A stretch of 64,000 nt of DNA, from positions 1-64,000 of the forward strand of contig NC_009488.1 of assembly GCF_000063545.1 (NCBI RefSeq). The letters are read 5' to 3'. A program made the translations under genes and the position numbers. Below, piece after piece: positions 10,369 to 19,768 of this stretch. This DNA comes from Orientia tsutsugamushi str. Boryong. GTDB taxonomy: Bacteria; Pseudomonadota; Alphaproteobacteria; Rickettsiales; Rickettsiaceae. Within the stretch, counting starts at the first letter, position 1. Every line of letters starts with the position of its first letter. The notes under the pieces are model-generated. The model was given only the letters and a program-made list of their open reading frames with translations. It ran no database searches and was not told the origin of the DNA.

Positions 10369-12168
10369 ATGCTTAAAGATAGAATTACAAAAAGTATATT
10401 AGCAACGAAGTTATTTAAAACATTAATAGCTTCTAATCAATCTAAATTTACAGAAGAAGATATTTTATTGTTAAGTGAAAATCTTATAAAAACCTTAAGC
10501 AGCATTTCTGAAAAAAATAGTATGGCAAGTATAGAAGAATACCAAAAATGTCTTTCTGATTTAGATGATCGAGACTTAAGCAAAGTATTGAAAGTATTAC
10601 AGGATATTTTTGCAGGGGAGGAGCATAAAGAATTCAGAAAAATTATTGAGTTACCACTTTTAGATAGACTAACTACACAATTTAAAATAGAACGTATACA
10701 AGAATTAAATAATCAACAAACAGGAAATTTTAATAAAAACTTAAGCAATAACAATATTGAGGAGCTGCTGCGTGATAAAAACATTGCTAAACAAGGAGAT
10801 TTTTCTCCTAAAAGCCCTAAACAAGCTGGGGTTTCTGCAGGATATATTGCTACTGAAAAGTCTAGTGGTAATACTTTTCTTCTAAAGCAGTTTTATAAAA
10901 GCAATGCTAGTGCCAAAAAAATCTCAAGAAGTATTTTATGTTGTATAAATTCACAGAAATTAAACCAAGCTCAAAGTGATATGATAGATGCTATGCAAGA
11001 ATTACTAGCATCACAGATGTATCAATTATTATTATATGATCGAGCTCCTAAAGAAGCGTTAACAATACCAGATAAATTGAATTCAGATTCTCTTTATATA
11101 CGATCTAAGTTTCTTAAGAACGCAGTAACACTTTCTGAGTTATCTGGTTTAAAAGATGTTACTTGGGTTGATCCAAGCGCTAGATGTCTAAAACAATTAG
11201 AAGGATTTGAAAAAGTAATTGCTGCTTGCCATGTATTAGGAGATATAGATTATCATGCTGCTAATTTAATAGTACTTGATGGTAAAACTGTGGCTAAAAT
11301 AGATCATGGCAGATCATTTATGGAATTTTATAAAGATTTTGCAAATATGGTTAACTCAACATATAAAAGATTTAAAAGCAGAGGTAAAAATTATGCTTTA
11401 GCAATTCAATATGGTAATTTGTGCTTTGATATTGGCAAATATAATACTGCATTAAGACAAATGATAGATCAATTGAATGAAGAGCAGATAGAGATTATAA
11501 TAGGGCAAAAAGCTGCTGAGCTAAGAAAGTTAGGATTTAATCCAAATGACTTAATTGTACAAGCGGGCTTTGGAAGTGATATAGTTAATAGTACTGTCAT
11601 AAGTGACTACAAAGATCTTGAAAATTTTTATAAAGAAAATCTGAAAAAAAGCCTTCAAAATATGAAAGAAATAGCTAAAGCAACAAATATAGTAGCCAAG
11701 TTTAGCAGTGTATCTCAAAAGTTTAAAGAAGGAGGATGGTTAGAAGCTTTTGCTACTTCTAGAATACAAGATCCAGTGTTATATGCACATAATACTAATA
11801 TTGCAATTGATCAAAAAAGTGCCTTAGAATGGGCTATTACTAATAATTATGAGATTAAACATTATGACAGTAATATATACTCTAATTGGCAACAAGAATG
11901 GCTAAAAAGTAATTATGATAAATTGCAAAAAATAAACCAGTGTATTTTGACGCAAGAAAAAAAAATAGTTGAATTTAATGCTGCAGATCGTATTATAGAA
12001 AGCGAAAATCATCAAAAAAGTTTAAATAATAAAATTGATTTTTTATCAAGTAGTAAGGAAGTATTACTAAAGTCTAAAGTCAAGCATCAGTTTGATATTA
12101 ACCAAAAAAAAGAACCTGCAGTATTTAAGCTCAAACCTAAAACTTCACAAGGAAGGAGCATGGTTTGA
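10369..12168 (+). CDS. Putative secreted kinase-like effector (PI3/PI4-kinase signature)
   Basis: A 599-residue protein without signal peptide or membrane span. The middle reads like a divergent kinase: a possible glycine loop and strand (GVSAGYIATEK, about 154-164), a candidate ATP-binding lysine (FLLKQF, Lys about 173), a catalytic-loop-like GDIDYHAANLIV (about 291-302), and a metal-binding KIDHGRS (about 310-316). The pairing of D-x-H-x-x-N with a downstream I-D-H/F-G is the signature of PI3/PI4-type kinases and their bacterial effector relatives. Legionella LepB and Rickettsia Risk1 are known secreted phosphoinositide kinases; homology to either is inferred from motifs only. The N-terminus (1-130) and C-terminus (about 400-599) are Lys/Asn-rich, helical-looking and unrecognised. 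It sits downstream of virD4 and could be exported by it. Confidence 0.7.
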   Translation: MLKDRITKSILATKLFKTLIASNQSKFTEEDILLLSENLIKTLSSISEKNSMASIEEYQKCLSDLDDRDLSKVLKVLQDIFAGEEHKEFRKIIELPLLDRLTTQFKIERIQELNNQQTGNFNKNLSNNNIEELLRDKNIAKQGDFSPKSPKQAGVSAGYIATEKSSGNTFLLKQFYKSNASAKKISRSILCCINSQKLNQAQSDMIDAMQELLASQMYQLLLYDRAPKEALTIPDKLNSDSLYIRSKFLKNAVTLSELSGLKDVTWVDPSARCLKQLEGFEKVIAACHVLGDIDYHAANLIVLDGKTVAKIDHGRSFMEFYKDFANMVNSTYKRFKSRGKNYALAIQYGNLCFDIGKYNTALRQMIDQLNEEQIEIIIGQKAAELRKLGFNPNDLIVQAGFGSDIVNSTVISDYKDLENFYKENLKKSLQNMKEIAKATNIVAKFSSVSQKFKEGGWLEAFATSRIQDPVLYAHNTNIAIDQKSALEWAITNNYEIKHYDSNIYSNWQQEWLKSNYDKLQKINQCILTQEKKIVEFNAADRIIESENHQKSLNNKIDFLSSSKEVLLKSKVKHQFDINQKKEPAVFKLKPKTSQGRSMV

Positions 12169-12222
12169 CTATATAGTCTAACTCATCAAATGTATCAATT
12201 TATAGATTATCTTGTCTATTAA

Positions 12223-12583
12223 CGTCAGTTTAGGATAAGAAAAAGTATGAAAGGCATAATACAAAAAGTCTACAAGGGATAATGTACAATTATGATTATG
12301 TGAGATATTAAATATAGTTTCAATTAATAACCGTTTATTTATTGCTCATATTTCTACAAGTATTAGTTCATAATACTATACTTAATAACCTGAACATTGA
12401 CTATATTGTAACACTTGTATATTATCTCTTTCTAACTGTTTCTTATTCTAAAATTGTGTTTGCAGATATGTGAGCAATAAATAAACTGTTATTAATTGAA
12501 ACTATATTTAAAGATATTACATAATATCTCTTGTAGACCTTTTGTATTATGCCTTTCATACTTTTTCTTATCCTAAACTGACG
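12223..12583. repeat. Palindromic MITE-like repeat, copy B (361 bp, complete)
   Basis: Almost perfect terminal inverted repeats of about 45 bases: it begins CGTCAGTTTAGGATAAG and ends CTTATCCTAAACTGACG. It encodes nothing. The interior again pairs in inverted orientation (TTCAATTAATAAC near 12320 and GTTATTAATTGAA near 12490). It directly abuts a dnaB fragment. The size, the long terminal inverted repeats and the lack of coding make it a miniature inverted-repeat element, mobilised in trans by an element not seen here. Confidence 0.85.
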
Positions 12584-12585
12584 TA

Positions 12586-12812
12586 TTCAGAATAAAAACT
12601 CTATTAATGGCATTAGTAGTGGACTATTTGCCCTTGATTCAAAGCTTGGAGGATTTAAAAATTCTGACCTAATAATATTAGCTGGCAGGCCTTCAATGGG
12701 TAAAACTTCTTTAGGAGTTAACTTAGCTGTAAATGCTTGTAAATATTTTCTTACTCAAAAAAATACTAAAGATAATGTAGTACCATCAGTTGGATTCTTT
12801 TCTTTAGAAACG
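12586..12812 (+). pseudogene. dnaB: DnaB helicase fragment
   Basis: Reading from 12588 gives an open stretch NKNSINGISSGLFALDSKLGG, then LIILAGRPSMGKTSLGVNLA and PSVGFFSLE. This is the Walker A region of the replicative helicase DnaB, about 75 residues. No start or stop belongs to it; it is cut exactly on both sides by MITE copies B and C. A longer, reverse-strand dnaB remnant at 34186-35036 covers the same segment and shows where this piece came from. It is non-functional. Confidence 0.85.
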
Positions 12813-13170
12813 CCAATTTAGGATAAGAGAAAGCAGGGAATGCATAATACAAAAGGTATACAAGAGATAATGTGCAATTATAATTATGTGATATATTAAA
12901 TATAGTTTTAATTAATAGCCATTTATTTATTGCTCGCATGTTTGCAAATGCAAATTTAGAATAAGAAACAGTTAGAAAGAGATAATATACAAGTGTTACA
13001 ATAGTCAATGCTCAGGTTATTAAGTATAGTATTATGAAAGAATATTTGTAGAAATATGAGCAATGAATAAACGGTTATTAATTGAAACTACAGATAATAT
13101 ATAATTATACATTATCTCTTGTATGCCTCTTATTCTCTACCTTTCATATTTTTTCCTTCTATAAAAATCC
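12813..13170. repeat. Palindromic MITE-like repeat, copy C
   Basis: Begins CCAATTTAGGATAAGAG just after the dnaB fragment and ends near 13170 in a decayed inverted match (CCTTTCATATTTTTTCCTT). The interior resembles copy B but in places is inverted, with extra decay. It probably landed inside the dnaB segment. Confidence 0.7.
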
Positions 13171-13490
13171 CTAGTCCAATATAAGGAGATAGGTTAGAGT
13201 ATATTTAGAATAAGGATTACAAGAATGGATTGACAGGAATATATGATAGATGTAATAGAAAAAAGAGAACTGTAAAAAAGATATTGTAGAGATAAATACC
13301 TCAAGAAACAATGAGAACTGAATATGATCACATAGTAGAGCTTTTCTAGATAATAGGTGATTTTTGCAAATATTTTAAAGAATTATGAGCCTATCGTAAA
13401 TTATTACAATAATGATAATATTTTAATAAAGATTTTTATTTTATATTACCTGAGCCAACATTATAGAAAAGATTTTACAAAGCTAATAAC
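13171..13490. other. No recognisable gene
   Basis: All frames are broken. The sequence near 13190-13300 looks like transposase debris, but I cannot assign it. Confidence 0.4.
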
Positions 13491-13746
13491 GCTAGATTAG
13501 GATAAGAGAAAGTATGAAGAGCATAATGTAAAAGGTATGCAAGAGATAATGTGCAATTATGATTATGTGAGATATTAAATATAGTTTCAATTAATAACTG
13601 TTTATTTATTGCTCATATTTCTACGAGTATTAGTTCATAATACTATACTTAATAACCTGAACATTGACCATTGTAACACTTGTACATTATCTCTTGTAGA
13701 ACCTTTTATATTATGCTTTTCATGCTTTTCCTTATCCTAATCTGGC
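13491..13746. repeat. Palindromic MITE-like repeat, copy D (shortened)
   Basis: Ends GCTAGATTAGGATAAGAG and CTTATCCTAATCTGGC form the inverted repeat. The internal order is that of copy B with about 100 bases of the centre missing, giving roughly 256 bases. Short stubs of the same ends also occur at about 46620-46645 and 56883-56930. Confidence 0.75.
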
Positions 13747-14372
13747 ATTAATAAGCTATAACGGATTTATAATGCCAGAATAGGATGATGAAAGAGAAGA
13801 AAAAGAATATGGAATAAGATTGGAGATGTATAAGTCTCTACAATGAGGTTTGAGCATAGAAAGAAGCGATAAAATAGTTAATATAGTCTGTGCGTCAAGA
13901 AAAGGTGAATTAATCTTACTGGTGAAAGTCCAGTTATGGAAGGAGAAGCTAGATCCACCATATAGCGAGTCTTGTGCTGCTGAAGGTAACGACAGTAGTA
14001 AAGCGTAGACAGTGAAACATTCGAGCCGAAACCAAATGGTGAACGTGATAGCCCTGAAAGTGAGATGTAGTGGAAGCCGATATGTTCTAGCACATAGTAG
14101 GCAAAAGAAGATTGGAGGTCAAACTAGTAAAAATCCAAAAATTTTCAACCACCGGGGTCGCAGGCGTCAGCGAGTTTGTAAAGATTAATGACACAACTTG
14201 AGAAGTCCTTATAACTCTTACGTAATTAAGTAAGTATTCAAAGTACAAGTGATGAAACATAAGGCTTTGGAGATGGTGTAAGGATGGCTGAGTTAGCCAT
14301 AGTAGTGATGAAACCTAGTAATGTGGGTGGAGCAAAGGGTTAGCAGAAAAGTAAGAATGCAAGAGGGAAACA

Positions 14373-15783
14373 ATGGCTGTACACAGCATAGACAGAAATA
14401 CATGGTTAACGAAACTTGAGCGTATAAAGTTGCTATCATCGAAAAATCAAGACATAAAGTTTAATAATCTAAATCAAGACATAAAGTTTAATAATCTAAA
14501 TCAAGACATAAAGTTTAATAATCTAAATCAAGACATAAAGTTTAATAATCTTGGACATATCATTGATTTAAAGATATTAGAAGAACAATATAAGGAACTC
14601 GATAGCAAGAAAGCGATAGGAATAGATGGTATAACCAAAGAGGATTATGGTAAGAAGTTGAAAGCAAATCTGCTCTCGCTTCTTACTAGAATTTGCAATG
14701 GGAAATATCAGGCTAAACCTGCACGAATAACAGAAATTCCAAAAGAAGATGGAGGCAAAAGACCTTTGATAATATCATGTTTTGAAGATAAGATAATCGA
14801 GTCTACAGTAAGCAAGATATTAAACTCTGTGTTTGAGCAAATATTCTTAAAGTATTCATATGGATTTCGACCTAAATTAAATGCACACGACGCTTTAAGG
14901 GAGTTAAATAGACTTACGTATAACTTCAATAAAGGGGCTATAGTAGAGATTGATATAACAAAGTGTTTCAATACAATCAAGCATTGTGAGTTGATGGAAT
15001 TTCTAAGAAAGAGAATATCTGACAAGAAATTTCTAAGACTAGTTATGAAACTGATTGAAACACCAATCATAGAAAATGGTACTATAGTTACTAACAAAGA
15101 AGGTTGTCGTCAAGGATCAATAGTTTCACCAATCCTGGCAAATGTCTTTCTGCATTATGTTATAGATAGCTGGTTTGCAAAAATCAGCAAAGAAAACTTA
15201 ATGGGACAAACAGGAATGGTGAGGTACTGCGACGATATGGTATTTGTCTTTGAAAGGGAAGCAGATGCGAAAAGGTTTTATGATGTTTTGCCTAAAAGGT
15301 TAAATAAGTATGGGCTAAATATCAATGAAGCTAAATCACAAATGATAAAATCTGGTAGAGACCATGCTGCAAATTTAGCCCAACAATGCAGGAAGATCGC
15401 AAGTTATAATTTTCTTGGATTTACTTGCTATTGGAGAAAATCAAGATTTGGCATAACATGGAGACTAAAATATACCTCAAGGAGAGATCGTTTTACTGAG
15501 AAACTGAAAGGACTGAGAAAATATTTGCGTAGTCAGCTAAACAAGCAAGATAAAACACAAACATTATCACAAGTCATTAGAGTTATTAGGTGAATGGATC
15601 AACTATCATGGTATATCTGATAATAAAAGACGAGTAAGTTCATTTATCAACCAAAGTAAACGGGCAATATATAACTGGTTTAATAGAATGGGAGGAAAAC
15701 GTAAGATGAATTGGAAAAGACTAACCGAGATACTTAAAAGAGTAAATTTTCCTAAAATTGGAAAGATTGTCTCAATGTTCTAG
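14373..15783 (+). pseudogene. ltrA: Group II intron reverse transcriptase/maturase, frameshifted near its C-terminus
   Basis: The main frame (14373-15593, 406 residues) contains the reverse transcriptase domain: EIPKEDGGKRPL, YGFRPKLNAHDAL, VEIDITKCFNTI, GCRQGSIVSPILANVFLHYV, and the catalytic MVRYCDDMVFVF. Near 15540-15575 the frame shifts; the rest of the maturase (GEWINYHGISDN onwards, with YNWFNRMGGKRKMNW) continues in the next frame to a stop at 15783. This separates the RT from the thumb/X domain. The reverse-strand copy at 58334-59570 breaks in the same area, which suggests the lesion was inherited. The N-terminus has a four-fold nine-residue repeat not typical of maturases. Confidence 0.9.
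14446..14551 (+). repeat. Four tandem 27-bp repeats in the maturase N-terminus
   Basis: The unit encodes NQDIKFNNL and is present four times with practically no change, so the amplification is recent. The unit is a multiple of three and keeps the frame open. It lies before the RT domain. Confidence 0.92.
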
Positions 15784-15819
15784 ACAACAAATAAGGCATA
15801 ATGCTTATCTTATTTTTGA

Positions 15820-15853
15820 GAGCCGGATGCGGTAATTCTGCAACTCCGGTTCT
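15820..15853 (+). ncRNA. Group II intron domain V hairpin
   Basis: GAGCCGGATGCGG pairs with a downstream CAACTCCGGTTC around a short loop, the size and shape of the catalytic domain V. It lies about 37 bases after the maturase stop and is followed by domain VI, where the branch-point adenosine would be. Confidence 0.82.
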
Positions 15854-17290
15854 GAGGAGGGGCCTAATTGAGCAATTGGTTAGGTCTACTCACATGGTTA
15901 AAGTTATTTTTCTGATCCTTATTCTCTAGATTAAAATTCGATAGAAAAGTTTTGGGCTAATATGAAAAAATTGATTAAAAATAAAATAACAGAAACTAGC
16001 AAATTATTCGAAACTATTTTCATGTTCTTCTTTCACCTAACTCGGTGTGTTTAACTATATCTATTATGCTAAATTTATATTAAAATAGATTAAATTATAT
16101 TTGATATATTAAATCTTCAGTAATATATTAGCAATATATATTTTGTTACTTACAATGGGTTTGTAAGCAGAGAGATGGTAATAAGCAATAAATAATGCAA
16201 TAATGCTATATCATTAAAAGGTGATGAATATGAAAAAGATATATCTATAGTATGGCTACGTCGTAACTTAAGGCTAGAAGATAATAAGTCTTTTGCAGAA
16301 GCATTAAAATCTTCAAAGAAAATCATACCTATTTTTATTTTTGATACTACTATTCTCCAAAGTTTTTCTAACCCTTTAGATCGTCGACTATCTTTTTTAG
16401 CAAATACTATTTACAACCTAAATAGCGAATTACAAGAATTAGAAGGTAACCTGTTGGTATTATATATGGTAATTCAGTGGAAATCATTCCTAAGCTTATA
16501 GAGAAATTGAATATTCAAACAATTTATGCTGATGATGAGTATGATCCAGAGAATATTATCCGTGATCAAAAAATAATAAGTCATTTAGAGTTTAACGGAA
16601 AATCTAAATTGGAACTATAGTTTGTGATCATTTATTGCTAAGGCCTGGTTCTATTGTAACACACAAAAAGCAGTATTATATGAAATATAGTCCATATAAT
16701 ACTGCTTTTAAACAATATTTAAGGAAAAATTATTCATGTATAGAAGGATCTAATTATAGATTAGATCCTAGATTAGTATCATTGGAGAGCATAGATTTAT
16801 CTAGTTTAGATTTAAAAATTATTAACCTTAACCATGGTGCAAGTGAAATATTAAATCAAATTGGTTATACTTACCAAAATAACATTTGGCAGCCAATAAA
16901 GGCAAAAAATATCTTGAATAATTTTATTCAGAACAACATAACTAGTTATAGAACTAATAGTACTAACCAAAACCTTTTATATCTTAACAGCAGTAGTACT
17001 ACTATTTCACCTTATTTAAGATTTGGATTAGTCTCAATAAGAGAATGTTTTTCTAAGGCTATAGCAGCTGATAGCAAGGCTTTAATCACAGATGAAGCTA
17101 TAGGTAAAACTGAGAAAGAAAAAGGCTGGATCGATGGATTAATTCACAGAGAATTCTATGCAAGTTTTCTTTTTAGATTTCCAAATACTGTAAGTGAGGA
17201 ATTTCAAGATAAATACCGTAATAATATACCTTGGGAGAAGGATTTAGAAATTTATTGTAAATTTACTGAAGGCAAAACTGGTTATCCAAT

Positions 17291-18197
17291 AGACCTCTTT
17301 CGAAACTGGTTAAGGTAGTTCAAAATTATAAATGCCAGAGATCAAATTAAATCTAAGACCGAATCTTTTACGTCTATTTCGATATTTGTCAGCAATAATT
17401 TTGAACCGTTTTAGCATACCAATAACGTTTTCATTGACAACTCTTTCTCCTGCTAACCTACGATTATTCTTTTTATCATTTTTAGTTAAAGGATTTTTCT
17501 TGCTTTTTTTCTTTGGTAATGCAGAATTATTGTGAATTTTTTGTATACCTTGATATCCTATATCAGTAATCGCTTTAATCTTAGGATGGATAAGAATTTT
17601 GGATTCCTTAAATAATCTAAAGTCATGTTTTTTACCGTTAGAAAAATCTGTACATATTACTTGGTGTGTTTTCTTGTCTACCACTATTTGAGTCTTTAGT
17701 GTATGCCTTTTCTTCTTTCCTGAATAATAGAATTTTTGTTTTTTTTGGGTCTTTCTATTGGACTCTCAGTAGCATCAATCAAGACTACTTCATAATTCAT
17801 ATCGCTATTCATTAGAGCTTTACGACCTGGAAGAGCAAAGTTTGGGTGTTTAACTAAGGTGTCTTCTACCCATTTTACAGCTTTATATGCTGAACTTTCA
17901 CTAATCCCATAGTTCTGACCTATATGAAAATAAGTACGGTATTCTCTAAGGTATTCTAAGGCCATCAATAACTGTTCCTCCAAATTGAGCTTATTTTTAC
18001 GCCCTCCTTTTGATTTCTTAACACCATCAGCTTTCCTCAAAATATCCACCATCTTTGAGAATGTTCCCTTCCTTACTACTGTTAATCGACGAAATTTTTC
18101 ATCCTTTAACTCTTTAATCTGATCTAATTTCATTATTACTTCAAATCAGATCTTTATAACACCATTTTACATCATTGTATAGTTTCGAAAGAAGTCT
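17291..18197 (-). mobile_element. IS5-type insertion sequence, copy 2 (907 bp, complete)
   Basis: Terminal inverted repeats AGACCTCTTTCGAAAC and GTTTCGAAAGAAGTCT, with AAT directly repeated outside both ends (17288-17290 and 18198-18200). Removing the element plus one AAT restores the photolyase reading frame (YPMIDASI), proving that it is an insertion. The same element lies at 52511-53417 and 59927-60833. Confidence 0.95.
17310..18133 (-). CDS. IS5-type transposase in two frames (copy 2)
   Basis: The first frame (18133 down to 17696, 145 residues) holds the helical DNA-binding part and the first catalytic Asp (VVLIDATESPIERP). The second frame (to 17310) holds the second Asp (TDIGYQGIQK) and the Glu (NENVIGMLKRF), completing a DDE domain. 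The frames overlap at an A AAA AAC heptamer, so a -1 shift would give a fusion of 274 residues, right for a 907-bp IS. Because the overlap is the same in every intact copy, it is probably programmed. Confidence 0.88.
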
Positions 18198-18682
18198 AAT
18201 GATAGATGCATCAATTAAGCAATTATTAAGAGATGGTTGGATGCATAATCTTACACGTACTATTGTTGCAAATTTCTTCACTAAGTATTTACTTCTTGAT
18301 TGGCGTTTGGGAGAGCATTTTTTTTCACAATATTTAATGGATTATGAACTTGCTTCAAATGTGGGTAGTTGGCAATAGGCTGCATCATGTGGTACCGATA
18401 TGGAACATTTTGTCCGTATGTTTTGTCCTTTTGCTCAAGGAAGAAAATTTGATCACGAAGCAAAGTATATAAAAAAATACTTGCCTAACCTTGAACATGT
18501 TTCTGCTAAGGTTATTCATGACGTGCATTTTTCAAAAAAATATCCTAATTACCTAACTCCAATAATAGATTATCAATTATCAAAAGATAAATCTAGTAAC
18601 TTTTTTAAACAGATAAAAAAGTTAAAGAACCAGCATCAAACTTTACTTAGCAAGTAAATCACAATTATATAAAGTTATTATT

Positions 18683-19687
18683 CTATTTTTTTAGAAAATC
18701 TTGAACATCTAAAGCTGCCATACAGCCGCTAGATGCTGCAGTTACTGCTTGTCTATATTTATTATCTTGAACATCACCAGCAGCAAATATTCCTTCTATA
18801 CTAGTTTGAGTAGAGTTAGGTTTTGTAATAATGTACCCATAAGAATCCATATCAAGTTGATTGGTAAATAGTGACGTATTAGGTGCATGTCCGATAGCTA
18901 TAAATACACCATCAACTTCTAAAGTACTAATAGTATTATTCTTAGAGTTTTTAATTCTTACTCCAGTTACAGTTTTAGCACCATTATCATTGCCTAATAT
19001 TTCTTCAATTGTGCTATTCCAAATGATAGTAATTTTGCCTTCTTGTTTTTTCTTAAATAGTCTTTTTTGTAATATTGCTTCAGCTTTTAGACCATTTTTT
19101 TCATCACCTCTATATATTAGAGTAACTTGACTAGTAAGATTAGTCAAATGTAATGCTTCTTCAACTGCAGTATTGCCACCTCCTACAACAACTACTCTTT
19201 TGTTACGAAAAAAAAAGCCATCACAGGTTGCGCAGCTAGATACGCCATATCCTCTAAATGTAGTTTCTGATGGTATATTTAGCCATTTTGCTTGAGCGCC
19301 AGTGCATATCACTACACTGTTAGCATAATATAATGCTTTGTTGCCTGTAGCCTCAAATGGATAAGTTTTAAAGTTAACTGCTTTAATATGATCATCTATA
19401 ACTTCTGCTTCAAATTTTTTAACTTGATTATGCATTTGATCCATTATCCATGGTCCAGAAACAGTATTTTTAAATCCAGGGTAGTTCTCTACCTCAAGAG
19501 TTGTCATTAACTGTCCTCCAGGTTGATTGCCATGTAGTAATACTGGATTAGAATGAGATCTAGCTAAATAGAGGGCTGCAGTGCTTCCTGCTACTCCTGA
19601 ACCCATAATTAAAACATTAACTTTGCGTGACATTACCATGTTATTAATTCTTTTATAAATTTTATATGCACTATTTTTTATTAGCAA
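18683..19687 (-). CDS. trxB: Thioredoxin reductase TrxB
   Basis: FAD/NADPH enzyme that reduces thioredoxin. The 334-residue frame has the FAD-binding GSGVAGSTAAL near the N-terminus, the redox centre CATCDGFF (Cys152 and Cys155 counted from the first Met), an NADPH-binding VVVVGGGNTAVEEA after it, and the C-terminal FAD motif FAAGDVQDNKYRQAVTAASSG. The first Met adds 18 residues before the usual N-terminus; Met17 or Met19 (MSRKVNVLIMGSG) is a likelier start. It starts about 160 bases after the neighbouring IS-broken photolyase ends, and is convergent with it. Confidence 0.96.
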   Translation of the reverse strand: MLIKNSAYKIYKRINNMVMSRKVNVLIMGSGVAGSTAALYLARSHSNPVLLHGNQPGGQLMTTLEVENYPGFKNTVSGPWIMDQMHNQVKKFEAEVIDDHIKAVNFKTYPFEATGNKALYYANSVVICTGAQAKWLNIPSETTFRGYGVSSCATCDGFFFRNKRVVVVGGGNTAVEEALHLTNLTSQVTLIYRGDEKNGLKAEAILQKRLFKKKQEGKITIIWNSTIEEILGNDNGAKTVTGVRIKNSKNNTISTLEVDGVFIAIGHAPNTSLFTNQLDMDSYGYIITKPNSTQTSIEGIFAAGDVQDNKYRQAVTAASSGCMAALDVQDFLKK

Positions 19688-19768
19688 ATATTAAAATACC
19701 ATAATTCTTATGATATTAAGCTATACTATTCAAAAAATAAAAAGGAAAAGTTATATGTAAAATTTATA

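Larger units (their letters stand above)
13891..15893 (+). mobile_element. Group II intron, full length (about 2.0 kb)
   Basis: Starts with the canonical GTGCG and ends in a domain VI hairpin (about 15861-15893) after domain V. The 5' RNA domain I runs to about 14370 and is followed by the maturase frame. Two further copies of the same intron lie at 35760-36244 (5' third only) and 58224-59570 (reverse strand, 5'-truncated). All belong to one lineage. This copy has complete ends, but its maturase is frameshifted, so splicing or mobility would need help in trans. Confidence 0.92.
13830..16048 (+). pseudogene. IS630-type transposase remnant split by a group II intron
   Basis: The left exon (about 13830-13890) matches the sequence before the IS630 motif at 50945-51010. 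The right exon, from 15894, reads a decayed VKVIFLILIL-D-NSIEKFWANMKKLIK, the conserved C-terminal part of IS630 transposases. Joining the exons restores continuity with the uninterrupted relative at 50945-51085, which defines the intron ends. Other lesions show that the transposase was probably already dead. Confidence 0.7.
16206..18655 (+). pseudogene. phrB: Deoxyribodipyrimidine photolyase, multiply disrupted
   Basis: Once a CPD photolyase (about 470 residues) repairing UV dimers. The pieces read in order: SIVWLRRNLRLEDN near 16240; an antenna-domain part; then from 16635 CDHLLLRPGSI, SPYLRFGLVSIREC and WIDGLIHREFYASFLFRFP; and after the insertion WMHNLTRTIVANF, LLDWRLGEHFF, and AASCGTDMEHFVRMFCPF. 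Lesions: an AT insertion near 16464, a frameshift near 16610, a complete IS5-type element at 17291-18197 with AAT duplicated on both sides, and a TGG-to-TAG change at 18376 in the WQWAAS-type motif. It cannot make a working enzyme. No clean start codon is seen at about 16206-16222. Confidence 0.92.

Noticed and set aside
13878-14093. Reverse-strand frame also present at 35685-35963
   Set aside because: It is the complement of the group II intron domain I RNA, so it recurs with every intron copy; it is not a gene.
14446-14551. 27-bp repeats considered as a CRISPR
   Set aside because: No spacers; they encode a protein repeat in the maturase.
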